From Olavius algarvensis Delta 4 endosymbiont (GTDB taxonomy: Bacteria > Desulfobacterota > Desulfobacteria > Desulfobacterales > CAJINA01), in contig CAJINA010000119.1 in the NCBI GenBank assembly GCA_905176665.1, forward strand, positions 1 through 64,000: DNA of 64,000 nucleotides, given 5' to 3'. The notes beneath the pieces were generated by a model, which saw nothing but the letters and a program-made list of their open reading frames with translations, was not told the origin of the DNA and did not search any database. The position numbers and the translations under genes were made by a program. Positions 35,857 to 44,945 of this stretch are shown here, piece by piece (the stretch's first letter is position 1; each line of letters starts with the position of its first letter).

Positions 35857-36078
35857 ATGGAAGCCTGCACCTTCGTTGATTTTCTGGCAGTACTGGAACC
35901 CTGGTTGGACCGTGACTACATACGGAAGGGATACTTGACCAAAGACGGAACCTTCAGGCTTTACTTTACGGATGGTGGCGAAAGGGTGTATCACGTCGAT
36001 GATTGTTCCGAGGCCAGACTCACGGAAGTCTTTGACCGCCTGGTTGCAGCCGGCATCTCCGTTGAAAAAAGCGTATAG
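35857..36078 (+). CDS. small conserved-looking protein of unknown function
   Basis: A 73-residue, mostly hydrophilic protein (FVDFLAVLEPWLDRDYIRKGY, then FRLYFTDGGERVYHVDDCSEARL). I recognise no family. The ribosome binding site AAAAGGAGA before the ATG is strong, so I believe it is expressed. It lies 41 bases after the dehalogenase gene and may be co-transcribed. Confidence 0.65.
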   Translation: MEACTFVDFLAVLEPWLDRDYIRKGYLTKDGTFRLYFTDGGERVYHVDDCSEARLTEVFDRLVAAGISVEKSV

Positions 36079-36081
36079 GGC

Positions 36082-36654
36082 TCAGGGTCGAAAATCCAGC
36101 CGCTGGATGGTGGCCAATTCCCCATTTTCTTCTAATTTCAGCAGTACACCCTCACCAGAAGAAACCCCGAAACCGGTCACTTCGGCTATAGTCACAAAAT
36201 GGGTCACCAAGACAATAAGGCTGCCTTCAACCGATTGTCGCGCCAGAAAGCCCCGCAATGCGGTTATATTCGGTTCTCGATCCTGGGGCCTTTCGTAGAA
36301 TGAATTCAGAGCCGGCAACTCCTCGACAGGGCCAAGATTCATCTGCTCGGCAGTCTCTATACAGCGGCACCACTGACTGGAATAGACCCGGGCTGATTGG
36401 ACGCCTTTGGTGCGCAGCCAGAGCCCGATCGCCCTGGCCTGGGTCCGACCGTAGTCGTTAAGGTTGCGCTGGGTGGTGCAATCGCCAATCCGGAAATGTT
36501 CCGGGTCACCCGAACCCGGGGCCACGGCATGCCGGATCATGAGGACATGTCCTCTCGTCGGCATATCAGCACTGCGGTTCTCTCCTGTCGCTGAGGAGGT
36601 GTTAACGACCAGCAACACGCCCGCAATAAGCCCCAATAGTCTGCTTGTTTTCAA
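36082..36654 (-). CDS. exported histidine-phosphatase-family protein
   Basis: Histidine phosphatase of about 190 residues with a signal peptide (SRLLGLIAGVLLVVNTSSATG). The phosphohistidine motif appears as MIRHAVAPG rather than the usual RHGE/Q, and YSSQWCRCIETAEQ gives the second Arg; VTHFVTIAEVTG supplies the later His. Related exported proteins have unclear substrates. I choose the TTG at 36654 because AGAGAGG lies five bases before it; a TTG at 36672 overlaps that site. It converges with the small gene at 35857-36078. Confidence 0.8.
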   Translation of the reverse strand: MKTSRLLGLIAGVLLVVNTSSATGENRSADMPTRGHVLMIRHAVAPGSGDPEHFRIGDCTTQRNLNDYGRTQARAIGLWLRTKGVQSARVYSSQWCRCIETAEQMNLGPVEELPALNSFYERPQDREPNITALRGFLARQSVEGSLIVLVTHFVTIAEVTGFGVSSGEGVLLKLEENGELATIQRLDFRP

Positions 36655-36896
36655 TTTAGCCTCTCTTTTCAATATATTTGATTAGACTCGTGCGAACTTC
36701 AAAACCCTATTGCAAGGTAAAGCCCACCCCGCGCCTGTCAATGGTAAGAAGGTTTCAGACCGGCATGCGCGGCATGATAGACTTGTCCCATCATACTAAA
36801 CTTAATGATTGCTCATTGCCAATTCTGCCGCTTGTCATAGATTTAGATGGTATTTCGGTAATAGACTCACTTTAACATAATACGCGGGGGCTTTGG

Positions 36897-37796
36897 ATGT
36901 TACGTCTAGGTTTGTGCTGCATCTTCAGGGAAGAGCCGATAAAATTTCGGAAAACCACGGCCGCCTACTTGAAGCGGCTGATGCCGGATGAGCGTTTGCG
37001 TCACCTCTCCGAGATCGCAAAGGATAATGCATCTGCCCTCGACGCTGCACTCCGCTACTGCCGGGACAACGAGATTGGTGCGTTTCGCATCAACAGCCAG
37101 ATCCTGCCCCTCAAAACCCACCCCGAGGTTGGCTACGACGTCACCGACTTGCCTGGGAACCGGGATATCGTTGCTGCTTTCAGGGCCTGCGGACGTTTCA
37201 GCCGCAGTCACGATATACGCACCAGTTTTCACCCTGACCAGTTTATCGTCCTTTCTTCTCCGCGGCCGGAGGTCGTGCGGCGCTCGATTGCGGACCTGGC
37301 ATACCAGGCGGAGGTTGCCGATTGGGTGAGCGCCGATGTGATCAACATTCATGCCGGGGGGGCCTATGGCGACAAAGCGGTTGCCCTGGGGCGGCTCGAA
37401 GCGGTTATCGAACAATTGCCACCGGCGATTCGATCCAGGTTGACGCTGGAAAACGATGACCGCACTTATACACCCCGGGATCTTCTGCCTTTGTGTGAAC
37501 GGATCGAAATCCCCATGGTGTACGATATACACCACCACCGCTGTCTTCCGGACGGATTGAGCGAGTCGCAAGTTACCGCGCGAGCGGCGGCTACCTGGGA
37601 TCGCGAGCCGTTGTTCCACCTTTCAAGCCCCCTGGAAGGCTGGTCGGGCCCCAAACCCGGCCGGCACAGCGATTACATCAACCCGGCGGATATGCCGATC
37701 GCATGGCGGGATCTGGACATTACCGTCGATGTTGAAGCCAAGGCCAAGGAATTGGCGGTCCTCAGGCTGCTGGCGGATCTGCAAGCGGCAAGTTGA
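36897..37796 (+). CDS. uvsE: UV DNA damage endonuclease (UVDE)
   Basis: TIM-barrel nuclease that nicks 5' of UV photoproducts and abasic sites, an alternative to nucleotide excision repair. Metal-binding and signature blocks are visible: RLGLCCIF at the N-terminus, FRINSQILPLKTHP, RTSFHPDQFIVLSSP, INIHAGGAYGDK, LTLENDD, and MVYDIHHHRC. The 299-residue length matches bacterial UvsE. No SOS box was identified in the 220 bases upstream. Confidence 0.93.
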   Translation: MLRLGLCCIFREEPIKFRKTTAAYLKRLMPDERLRHLSEIAKDNASALDAALRYCRDNEIGAFRINSQILPLKTHPEVGYDVTDLPGNRDIVAAFRACGRFSRSHDIRTSFHPDQFIVLSSPRPEVVRRSIADLAYQAEVADWVSADVINIHAGGAYGDKAVALGRLEAVIEQLPPAIRSRLTLENDDRTYTPRDLLPLCERIEIPMVYDIHHHRCLPDGLSESQVTARAAATWDREPLFHLSSPLEGWSGPKPGRHSDYINPADMPIAWRDLDITVDVEAKAKELAVLRLLADLQAAS

Positions 37797-37892
37797 CATT
37801 GCGGAAAAAGGATTCACCTTTGATTACATGGCATACCTGCCATCGTAATACACAATAATCAAACAACTTACGTACTCCACCTGGAGGTTAAA

Positions 37893-38783
37893 ATGATATT
37901 GAGAATATTATCCATAGCACTTGTTCTGGTTGCCGGACTGGCACCGGTTGCAACTGCCGCGCACCACGAAGAGGTGAAGATTAACGCCAATCGCGTGGCC
38001 GACGGCATCTATATGGTGACCGGCAAGGGCGGGAATATCGGCCTGTTTATTGGAGAAGACGGAACCTTTTTAATTGATGACCAATTTGCGCCGTTGACGG
38101 ATAAAATTTTGGCAATCATCAAATCGGTCGGTGGGGAGCATCCCAGGTTCCTGATCAACACCCATTACCACGGCGATCATACCGGCGGGAACGAGAAGCT
38201 CGGCAAAAAGGGCACCCTTATTTTTTCACATCACAACGTTCGCGAGCGCCTCGAAAACGGTTCGTATATCGCACCCTTCAAAATGAAGCGGCCCGCGGTG
38301 GCCAAGGACGGTCTGCCGGTGGTGACCTTTTCCAAGAAAGTCAAATTTCATATCAACGGGGATACAGTCCATGTCAAGCATGTCCCCCATGCCCACACCG
38401 ATGGGGATAGTTTCATCTTTTTTGAAAAGGCCAATGTCATCCACGCCGGGGATTTTTTATTCAATGGTTTCTATCCTTTTATCGACGTGCAGCACGGCGG
38501 CTCGTTGAAAGGCATGATCCGGGCGGTGGACAAAATTCTGCGGATGTCCGACGAGCAAACCAAAATTATCCTGGGCCACGGGCCATTGGCAGATAAAAAG
38601 CAACTGGCTGAATATCGGGCCATGCTCGCCACGGCCTACGAGCGCCTGCGCAAACTGAAGGCGGAAGGAAAAACTGCCCAGGAGGCCGCGGCCGCCGCTC
38701 CGCTGGAAGATCTGGAGGCAACCTGGGGTGACGGTATCTTCAACGGTGCCCGCTGGATCGAGATCATCTGGCCCGGGGTATAG
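37893..38783 (+). CDS. exported metallo-beta-lactamase-fold hydrolase
   Basis: A 296-residue exported protein (signal MILRILSIALVLVAGLAPVATAA). The MBL zinc motif is NTHYHGDHTGGN, followed by VPHAHTDGDSFIFFE, HAGDFLFNGFYPFID and a final GHGP loop, the layout of the SoxH/quinoprotein-relay-like branch. The reaction is unknown; these proteins are commonly found near periplasmic metabolism. Strong GGAGG before the ATG. Monocistronic by position. Confidence 0.87.
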   Translation: MILRILSIALVLVAGLAPVATAAHHEEVKINANRVADGIYMVTGKGGNIGLFIGEDGTFLIDDQFAPLTDKILAIIKSVGGEHPRFLINTHYHGDHTGGNEKLGKKGTLIFSHHNVRERLENGSYIAPFKMKRPAVAKDGLPVVTFSKKVKFHINGDTVHVKHVPHAHTDGDSFIFFEKANVIHAGDFLFNGFYPFIDVQHGGSLKGMIRAVDKILRMSDEQTKIILGHGPLADKKQLAEYRAMLATAYERLRKLKAEGKTAQEAAAAAPLEDLEATWGDGIFNGARWIEIIWPGV

Positions 38784-38850
38784 CTAATCATTGGATCGGG
38801 TTGTCTTGGTGGTTGGAAAGCCCCGGCTACACTTGCGGGGCCAGGCGATC

Positions 38851-39621
38851 CTATTGTCTTTTTTCCCAGTGGGGAGTTTTGCGACTGCGACGATAGCTGG
38901 CAACCGTTCCGGCAGCAGCTTCTATTTCAAGATACCGGCGAATATTGATAAACGTGCCGGGCGTCAACCCGGGATTGTCTTGCCCGGCGAGTTCCTGGTA
39001 GCGAGCATAGCTGTCGTTGTGAAACAGCAGCCAAGTTTTTGCATCAGGGTCGTAAAACATGACTGCTCCGTCCAGGTCGATGGAAGGGACTTTTATCTTC
39101 AATAGATAGCGGCCGGCTTTAGCAGCATAGGCCAGGTTCGTGATCTGCATGCGCGAGTTATAGGGAAGCCGGCCATTAAGGCTTTCAGGGGCGATACCTG
39201 TCCGTAACCGAGATTTTTCGATATGTTCAATAATGAGCGCCAGTTCTGACTGGAGGATATGGGTCATCCGCTGCGGTACCATCGATTCGACCGTGATTAC
39301 CAGAACCACCGGAAAAGCCAGCGTTCCAATCCACTTTACTACCCCTATCCCGGTGCGGAGCCATTTGCCGGAAGCGAACCATTGAACGATGGCCAAGGTG
39401 CAATAGAAAGCAGTCGCCGCCGGCAACAAGAGTACCATGTAAGCCAGCCCGCGGGGACCCTGAAGTACCTCTGTGTAGAGCGCAGTCAGAATCCAGGCGC
39501 ATATAAGCAGGGATATTCCCAGAAAGACGATAGTCAGCCGGCGCATTAGCGTTGAGGGCGTTTTTTTCTGCGCAGAAGCAGTCGCGCTCAGGGGGTTTGC
39601 TTGTTGTTCGGAAGTCCCCAT
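38851..39621 (-). CDS. membrane protein of unknown function
   Basis: A 256-residue protein with a polar N-terminal tail, three hydrophobic helices (RLTIVFLGISLLICAWILTALY, AYMVLLLPAATAFYCTLAIV, GVVKWIGTLAFPVVLVITV) and a roughly 130-residue soluble C-terminal part containing FYDPDAKTWLLFHNDS. I recognise no family. No strong ribosome binding site is visible, so the true start could be the internal Met at MRRLTIVF (about 39546). Confidence 0.6.
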   Translation of the reverse strand: MGTSEQQANPLSATASAQKKTPSTLMRRLTIVFLGISLLICAWILTALYTEVLQGPRGLAYMVLLLPAATAFYCTLAIVQWFASGKWLRTGIGVVKWIGTLAFPVVLVITVESMVPQRMTHILQSELALIIEHIEKSRLRTGIAPESLNGRLPYNSRMQITNLAYAAKAGRYLLKIKVPSIDLDGAVMFYDPDAKTWLLFHNDSYARYQELAGQDNPGLTPGTFINIRRYLEIEAAAGTVASYRRSRKTPHWEKRQ

Positions 39622-39974
39622 TTACGATTGACCTTTTTGCTCTCATCTTTATAACCGCAATTCAACACCGGCTTGTATTCCCGAAGAACCAATATGCTGA
39701 AAATCTCTATTCAGGTCAAGGAAATAGCATTTATCAGCAAGCAGCTGTGGTCATTTCGTAAGTAAGGCGGACGTGAAATGCCCCCCAGTCGGGACTTCCC
39801 GTTTGATTGTTGCCTTATGCCGGATCGAAGCCGGAGAGGCCAGCGAAACCAATTTTCACCGCGGTAAAGACTGCGTGTATTTCGAGGATCGAAAAAATGG
39901 GCCAACATTGTGATTGTGCCAGGCGGTCGTCGCCGCGAGGTTATACCCGCCATGAAGACGTTTTGAAAACGCTT
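39622..39974. other. intergenic region, nothing recognised
   Basis: Between the membrane-protein gene and the end of the pyruvate kinase gene, both on the minus strand. No hairpin with a T run, small gene or repeat was found. Confidence 0.35.
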
Positions 39975-41408
39975 TCAGGCCACATGACCCACCTCAACAA
40001 TCTTCATAGAATTCGTAACCCCGACGACGCCATCATGGTCGCCCTTGGTGATGATGACCAGGTCACCGATTTCCAGCAGTGCCTGTTTTTCAAGGGTCTG
40101 GATGGCAGCGCGCTTGATTGCTTCCGGTGCGTATTCCGTAACGTCGAAAAAGAGCGGGTGTACATTGCGGTACAAGGTCATCTTTCCCAGTGAGGTTTCA
40201 TGGCGACTTAACCCGAAGATGGGTATGGCCGTGTTGATGCGGGACATCAGCAGGGGGGTCGAACCCGACTCGGTCAGGGCTACGATGGCCTTGATGTCAA
40301 GGTGATTGGCCGCATACATGGCAGACATGGAGATCGCTTCATCCGCGCGTCTGAAGCGCCGCTCGACCCGGTGGCCGGATGTTTAGGTGGCGGGCTGCTT
40401 TTCAGCGGCCAGGCATGCGCGGGTGGCGGCCGCCAGCACCTTATCCGGGTAGTTCCCCACCGCAGTTTCCCCGGAAAGCATGATTGCATCGGTACCGTCA
40501 AGGACCGCATTGGCCACGTCGGAAACTTCGGCCCGGGTGGGAATGGGGTTTTCGATCATCGACTCCATCATCTGGGTGGCCGTGACGACTGGTTTGTCCA
40601 GCCAGATGGCCCGTTTGATGATGTGTTTCTGGATGGCCGGCACTTCGGCGTCTCCGATTTCGACGCCCAGGTCCCCGCGGGCAACCATGACCCCGTCGGC
40701 GGCCTGGATAATCTCCTCGATAGCTGCCACCGCTTCAGCCCGTTCGATTTTGGCAATAATACCGGCGGTTCCGCCCGCTGCGGCCAGGACCCGGCGGGCC
40801 TCGTGAATGTCCGCGGCTGAGCGTACGAAGGAAATTGCGATGAAGTCCACGGACATCCCGGCCGCGGCGCGAATGTCGGTACGGTCCTTGTCCGTCAGGG
40901 CATCGGCGGAAAGGCCGCCGCCTTTGCGATTGATACCCTTGTTGTCAGACAGCATGCCCCCGGTGATTACCAGGCATTCCACCCGTCCATCTACGATCCC
41001 GGCAACTTCGAGTTCTATGCGACCATCGTCCAGCAGCAGTATATCCCCGGGGCTGACATCCGTGGCCAGTTGTTTGTAATCAACGCCGACTGCTTGCGGG
41101 TGGCCGCCCACCGCAGAAAGGGTGGTGTCGAGGGCAAAAGCGGTCCCGTTTTCAAGTGTCACCGGGCCATCTGCAAACCGGCCGATCCGGATTTTCGGAC
41201 CCTGGAGATCCGCCAGGACCCCGATATGGCGGCCATGCACCTGGGCGCAGGCGCGCATTTCTTCAATGCGGCTTTGATGTTCGGCCAGATCGCCGTGGGA
41301 GAAATTGATGCGGACCAAGTCAAGTCCGGCGGCTATCATCTCTTCGCGGATTTTGGCCGGGTCAGTGGCTGGACCGAGGGTGGCCATTATTTTCGTTCTT
41401 CGGAACAT
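39975..41408 (-). pseudogene. pyk: pyruvate kinase with one in-frame TAA stop
   Basis: The enzyme transfers phosphate from phosphoenolpyruvate to ADP at the end of glycolysis. The N-terminal 341 residues are intact and include RINFSHG, DLQGPKIRIG, VARGDLGVE and the signature KPVVTATQMMESMIENPIPTRAEVSDVANAVLDG (in two overlapping blocks). Codon 342 is TAA (40383-40385). The reading frame then continues unbroken into the whole C-terminal domain (TSGHRVERRF, MSAMYAANHLDIKAIVALTESG, SRHETSLGKMTLYRNVHP) to 39975, giving a normal total of about 477 codons. A nonsense mutation or sequence error is likelier than recoding, since TAA is not a known Sec or Pyl codon. Start at 41408 (MFRRTKIMATLGPA). Confidence 0.88.
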
Positions 41409-41966
41409 GGTATCAGCCCCATTGGGATAGGTTACGCTAATGTGCCGCGAGAGCATTGCGGGTATACCCTTTAACCATAAGATGTTAGCGCATCATTACA
41501 ACCATATGGCCTGAATTAAAAATTCAAGTGTGTACCGAATCCCAGATGCCTCCGGCAGCGCCGCCTGTTTCCCTCGCACGTGCTTGACATCTACGGGGAG
41601 GCCCTTATTTCTTAAAATACGGTTTTAGAATTAAGAATCCTGGCCGGAGTAGCCGACATTGGAATTGCACCCTGCAGGGACGTGCAAACAACTCGCTCTG
41701 TTCCTGCGGGCCGGATACGGGTGTTCAGGCTGAAGGAAAATCATGCAAACCGCGCTTGCGGATAAAAATATATTCAGAACAAGTGTTGCAATGGCTGGCA
41801 CCTGCTCTTCAGATCAATGGCGAGCGCATCATCTTACCTTCGGTCTTCAACCTTCAGCCTATTAGTATGGCTGACGCTTAAATTCTTATAAAGCCTGTCC
41901 CATTATTTCTTATTTGGCCTTTAGGACCATGTTTGGTGAGGCCAAATTGCCGGGAGATTGCTGTTC
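41409..41966. other. divergent intergenic region, nothing recognised
   Basis: Separates the leftward pyruvate kinase gene from the rightward transporter gene. A TTGACA at 41584-41589 is present but no -10 box lies at proper distance (TAAAAT comes 23 bases later). No gene seen. Confidence 0.35.
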
Positions 41967-43202
41967 ATGCAGAAACCCGCCGACTATAAAGCAAATGGAT
42001 CTACCTATTTCCTGCTGGCCACCGCCTGCCTGTTGTTAATGCTATCGTTTGGCTATCGATCGAGTTTCGGGTTGTTTATCAAACCGCTGACGGATGCCAA
42101 CGGCTGGGGGCGCGAGGCCATATCCATGGCCCTGGCCATTCAGAACCTCTTTTGGGGGATCGTGGCTGTGTTTGCCGGCGGTCTGGCAGATCGTTACGGC
42201 AATGTCCGGGTCATAGTTGCCGGCACCCTGCTATATGCCGGCGGCATGGCACTCATGGCCGGGGTCGAGAACATCTGGCTGCTGCACAGTTCGGCCGGGC
42301 TGCTGGTCGGGGCCGGCATTGCCGGCACCTCCTTCGGTATTGTGCTTCCGGCCATGGCTCGCGCGGTGGGTGAATCCCGACGTCAGCTGGCGTTGGGGCT
42401 GGGCACCGCGGCCGGCTCTCTGGGCCAGTTTGCGGTCGTACCGATCGCCCAGCAGTTGATCAACAGTTACGGTTGGATTGCGGCTTTGAACATCCTGGCA
42501 GTGTCAGCCCTGGCCATGGTCTTGCTGGCTATTCCCCTGGCGCCGTATTCCGGGAAGGCCGAAACCGAGACGGCTAAAAGGGACCAGTCCGTAGTCGAAG
42601 CCCTACATGAAGCCCTGGGCCACCGCTCCTTTCTGCTGCTGGTGGCCGGCTTCTTTGTTTGCGGTTTTCATGTGGCGTTTATCACCGCCCACATGCCGGC
42701 CTTTCTAACCGACAACGGGTTCGATGCCCGGCTGGGGGCCTGGAGCATTTCCCTGATTGGACTCTGCAATGTGGTCGGCGCTTTTCTTTCCGGTGTGTGG
42801 TCCGGGCGGGTCTTCAAACGAAACCTGCTGGTGGGGATCTATCTCGGGCGGGCCGTTGCCATCACCCTGTTTTTACTCGTGCCGCTGACCCTGCCATCGG
42901 TCTTGATTTTCAGCGCCGTGATGGGATTTTTGTGGCTGGCCACGGTACCGCCGACGTCCGGGCTGGTGGCCGTGATGTTCGGGACCCGCTACATGGCCCT
43001 GCTCTACGGCATTGTCTTTCTGGGTCACCAGATCGGCAGCTTCAGTGGTGTCTGGCTGGGCGGCTGGCTATATGACCGGACCGGCAGCTACGATGGTGTC
43101 TGGTGGTTGGGGGTTGCCTTCGGCGTGATGGCCGCCATCGTCCATTGGCCCATCGAAGAGAAACCCGTCATGCGCTTGGCCGGACAAACCGCCGGTAATT
43201 AA
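41967..43202 (+). CDS. major facilitator superfamily transporter
   Basis: A 411-residue, 12-helix inner-membrane transporter. MFS signatures are visible: the loop after helix 2 (GLADRYGNVRVIVAG, the DRxGxR/K motif), an internal repeat, and the second-half loop SGVWSGRVFKRN. The overall pattern (FGLFIKPLTDANGWGREAIS) is typical of the monocarboxylate/oxalate-like branch of MFS. Substrate unknown. The start at 41967 follows GGGAGA by about ten bases; the earlier TTG at 41958 overlaps it. About 50 bases downstream begins a glyoxalase-II-like gene, perhaps co-transcribed. Confidence 0.87.
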   Translation: MQKPADYKANGSTYFLLATACLLLMLSFGYRSSFGLFIKPLTDANGWGREAISMALAIQNLFWGIVAVFAGGLADRYGNVRVIVAGTLLYAGGMALMAGVENIWLLHSSAGLLVGAGIAGTSFGIVLPAMARAVGESRRQLALGLGTAAGSLGQFAVVPIAQQLINSYGWIAALNILAVSALAMVLLAIPLAPYSGKAETETAKRDQSVVEALHEALGHRSFLLLVAGFFVCGFHVAFITAHMPAFLTDNGFDARLGAWSISLIGLCNVVGAFLSGVWSGRVFKRNLLVGIYLGRAVAITLFLLVPLTLPSVLIFSAVMGFLWLATVPPTSGLVAVMFGTRYMALLYGIVFLGHQIGSFSGVWLGGWLYDRTGSYDGVWWLGVAFGVMAAIVHWPIEEKPVMRLAGQTAGN

Positions 43203-43250
43203 GCGGCATTACAAACCACGCAACCGTGGATGGTCAACCAGAGGTGAGGC

Positions 43251-43850
43251 ATGATAATCAAACAACTGGAAATGGATCCTTACGACAATTTCTCCTATCT
43301 GGTCGGCTGCGAGCAAACACACCAGGGCATGGTTATCGATCCAGGCCCCAATGTGGATTACATCATTGAGGAGGCGGATAAAGCCGGCCTCACGATCGAT
43401 ATCATTTTCAATACCCATGCGCATGGGGACCACACTGCCGGTAACGGGCGCCTCAAGGAATTAACCGGTGCCCGCATCATTATTCACGAAGCAGATGAAC
43501 GCGGTTATCCCCAGGCCGATCACTTTCTTACCGATGAAGCCACCCTTGCACTTGGTGAAATCACCTTCGACGTCATCCAAACTCCCGGCCATACGCCCGG
43601 CGGTGTCTGTCTTTATGCTCAAGGCAATCTGTTTACAGGCGACACCCTGTTTGTGGGCGACAGCGGTCGAACCGATCTCATGGGCGGCGATCGGCCCGCC
43701 CTGGGCGCTTCGATTCGACGCCTGATGGCGTTGCCCGACGATACCGTTGTCTGGCCAGGCCATGATTACGGTCCGACCCCCTCATCCACCCTCGGATGGG
43801 AAAAACGCAACAATGTCAATGCCAAAGAGTATGGCTATTACGTAGATTGA
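43251..43850 (+). CDS. glyoxalase-II-like metallo-hydrolase
   Basis: A 199-residue cytoplasmic MBL-fold protein: the metal motif NTHAHGDHTAGN, then TPGHTPGGVCLY, FTGDTLFVGDSGRTDLMGGD and WPGHDYGPTPSSTLGWEKRNN. This is the small single-domain type related to glyoxalase II and persulfide dioxygenases; the SGRTD segment favours a thioester or persulfide substrate. GAGGTGAGG lies before the ATG. Its reaction is not proven by sequence. Confidence 0.88.
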   Translation: MIIKQLEMDPYDNFSYLVGCEQTHQGMVIDPGPNVDYIIEEADKAGLTIDIIFNTHAHGDHTAGNGRLKELTGARIIIHEADERGYPQADHFLTDEATLALGEITFDVIQTPGHTPGGVCLYAQGNLFTGDTLFVGDSGRTDLMGGDRPALGASIRRLMALPDDTVVWPGHDYGPTPSSTLGWEKRNNVNAKEYGYYVD

Positions 43851-43968
43851 CGTCGCCCCATCTTGATGAGCCTGCCCTATTACAGCCCCAGATCAAAGGT
43901 TTTCAATCGATAGCATTGTATTGGGGGGGTGACCCTACCAGATTACCCCAAAACAGGCCTCATTGCGC

Positions 43969-43995
43969 TTGACAGCGGTAGTCATATCTTATGGT
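43969..43995 (+). promoter_or_regulatory. possible promoter of the small-protein operon
   Basis: TTGACA (43969-43974) followed after 15 bases by TATGGT (43990-43995), 36 bases before the ATG at 44032. The -35 is consensus, but the spacer is short. Confidence 0.35.
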
Positions 43996-44031
43996 CAAAC
44001 AAAACAACAACCCCAACAGGGAGGTGCCAAA

Positions 44032-44166
44032 ATGGCCGAGAATAGAACAGAAGAATACTGGGAAGAAAATGACGAAGGACACGTGGATACCCGCGAAGCA
44101 AATTTTAAGTGCGAAAACCCTGATCCGCACCTGGGATGTGACCTGGGGATCGATGTGATGGGTTGA
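44032..44166 (+). CDS. 44-residue acidic protein of the GHVDTR small-protein family (copy 1)
   Basis: A very small protein opening MAENRTEEYWEEND and continuing with the block GHVDTRE-ANFKCE and, five residues later, LGCDLGIDVMG to the end. The same blocks are found in two other tiny genes of this window (62606-62749 and 62834-62968, minus strand), which shows it is a real and selected product. The acidic start and two conserved cysteines (CE and LGC) suggest a metal- or partner-binding role, but I recognise no family. A strong AGGGAGG lies before the ATG. Followed by a 28-residue membrane peptide gene and a strong terminator. Confidence 0.8.
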   Translation: MAENRTEEYWEENDEGHVDTREANFKCENPDPHLGCDLGIDVMG

Positions 44167-44184
44167 TGGGGAAGGAGGTCTGTT

Positions 44185-44271
44185 ATGATAGGAACCTTGC
44201 TTGCGATCGTTACGATCGGTTATTTTATCAACGGCTGTTTAAACAGATCGAAAGGAAGCTGCCGGATTTAG
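44185..44271 (+). CDS. 28-residue single-span membrane peptide
   Basis: Begins MIGTLLAIVTIGYFING, which is one hydrophobic segment, and ends CLNRSKGSCRI, a basic tail that would face the cytoplasm. The ribosome binding site GAAGGAGG lies six to seven bases before the ATG and is among the best in the window. It is 18 bases downstream of the acidic small protein, and the pair ends at a strong terminator, so a two-gene micro-operon is likely. No homologue known to me. Confidence 0.6.
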   Translation: MIGTLLAIVTIGYFINGCLNRSKGSCRI

Positions 44272-44333
44272 GATAAGGATATTGAGACCGGCGTGCCGTT
44301 CGTTCTTATCGATACATTTTTTAAAACCTGATC

Positions 44334-44369
44334 AGGCAGGGCTGATAAGTACGCCCTGCCTTTTTATTT
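44334..44369 (+). terminator. rho-independent terminator of the small-protein operon
   Basis: A perfect 9-bp stem, AGGCAGGGC (44334-44342) and GCCCTGCCT (44353-44361), loop of 10, followed by TTTTATTT. This is the clearest terminator in the window, and it bounds a transcript made only of the two tiny genes. Confidence 0.88.
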
Positions 44370-44419
44370 GGTTGTCGGCTCCAAAAATCGAGTAGCCGAT
44401 GACAAGGATAGGTGTGCGT

Positions 44420-44929
44420 ATGAAAAAGCCTGAGCACGCCCCGCTGACCGGAGTGCGAACCAAGGAAACCCCTGATCCAAGGATAGGAGCCTGGTACCGG
44501 AACCTTAAGGGGCAGTTGCTTAAACTCCAGCCTTTTCTGGTATCCGGTCGCGTGGTGACGTTTCAACAGATCACGCCAGAGGAGAGCGACTTTTTTCAGA
44601 TGCTGATCGGCTCTGTCCGGGTCCCGGGATCAGTGTGTGCGGTGTTTATTCCACCGAGTGTCGTACAGGCGGCGATGTGGTCCGATTCTATCGATTCCGT
44701 TGCGACGGGTAAATCCGGTCTTTATGGGGTTGCCCCGGATGCCGGCGCTGTTGTCGCGCAACGCTGTGGGTCGTTGCAGACAATCGTAAACGCGCTCTTT
44801 GCCTTTCCCCCGTTACAACCGGGGATCGATGTTTATGACGACGGCCATTTGCTGGCCGGTTATACCTATCAAGATCAACAGGCGTGTGCCGACGAACTGG
44901 CCGAAATCCTGTCCACATACCTCAAGTAA
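44420..44929 (+). CDS. protein of unknown function
   Basis: A 169-residue cytoplasmic protein from the ATG at 44420 (MKKPEHAPLTGV), preceded by AGGATAGGTG. It has a hydrophobic middle (GSVCAVFIPPSVVQAAMW) but no transmembrane segment and no motif I know. The ADP-ribosylglycohydrolase-like gene begins 16 bases after its stop, so they probably form an operon. Confidence 0.65.
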   Translation: MKKPEHAPLTGVRTKETPDPRIGAWYRNLKGQLLKLQPFLVSGRVVTFQQITPEESDFFQMLIGSVRVPGSVCAVFIPPSVVQAAMWSDSIDSVATGKSGLYGVAPDAGAVVAQRCGSLQTIVNALFAFPPLQPGIDVYDDGHLLAGYTYQDQQACADELAEILSTYLK

Positions 44930-44945
44930 AGGCTATCTGACGAAA

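Noticed and set aside
40383..40385. Possible recoding of the in-frame stop as selenocysteine or pyrrolysine
   Set aside because: The codon is TAA, not TGA or TAG, and no conserved Cys or Lys is expected at that position in pyruvate kinases.
41584..41618. TTGACA ... TAAAAT as a promoter
   Set aside because: The 23-base spacer is too long for sigma-70.
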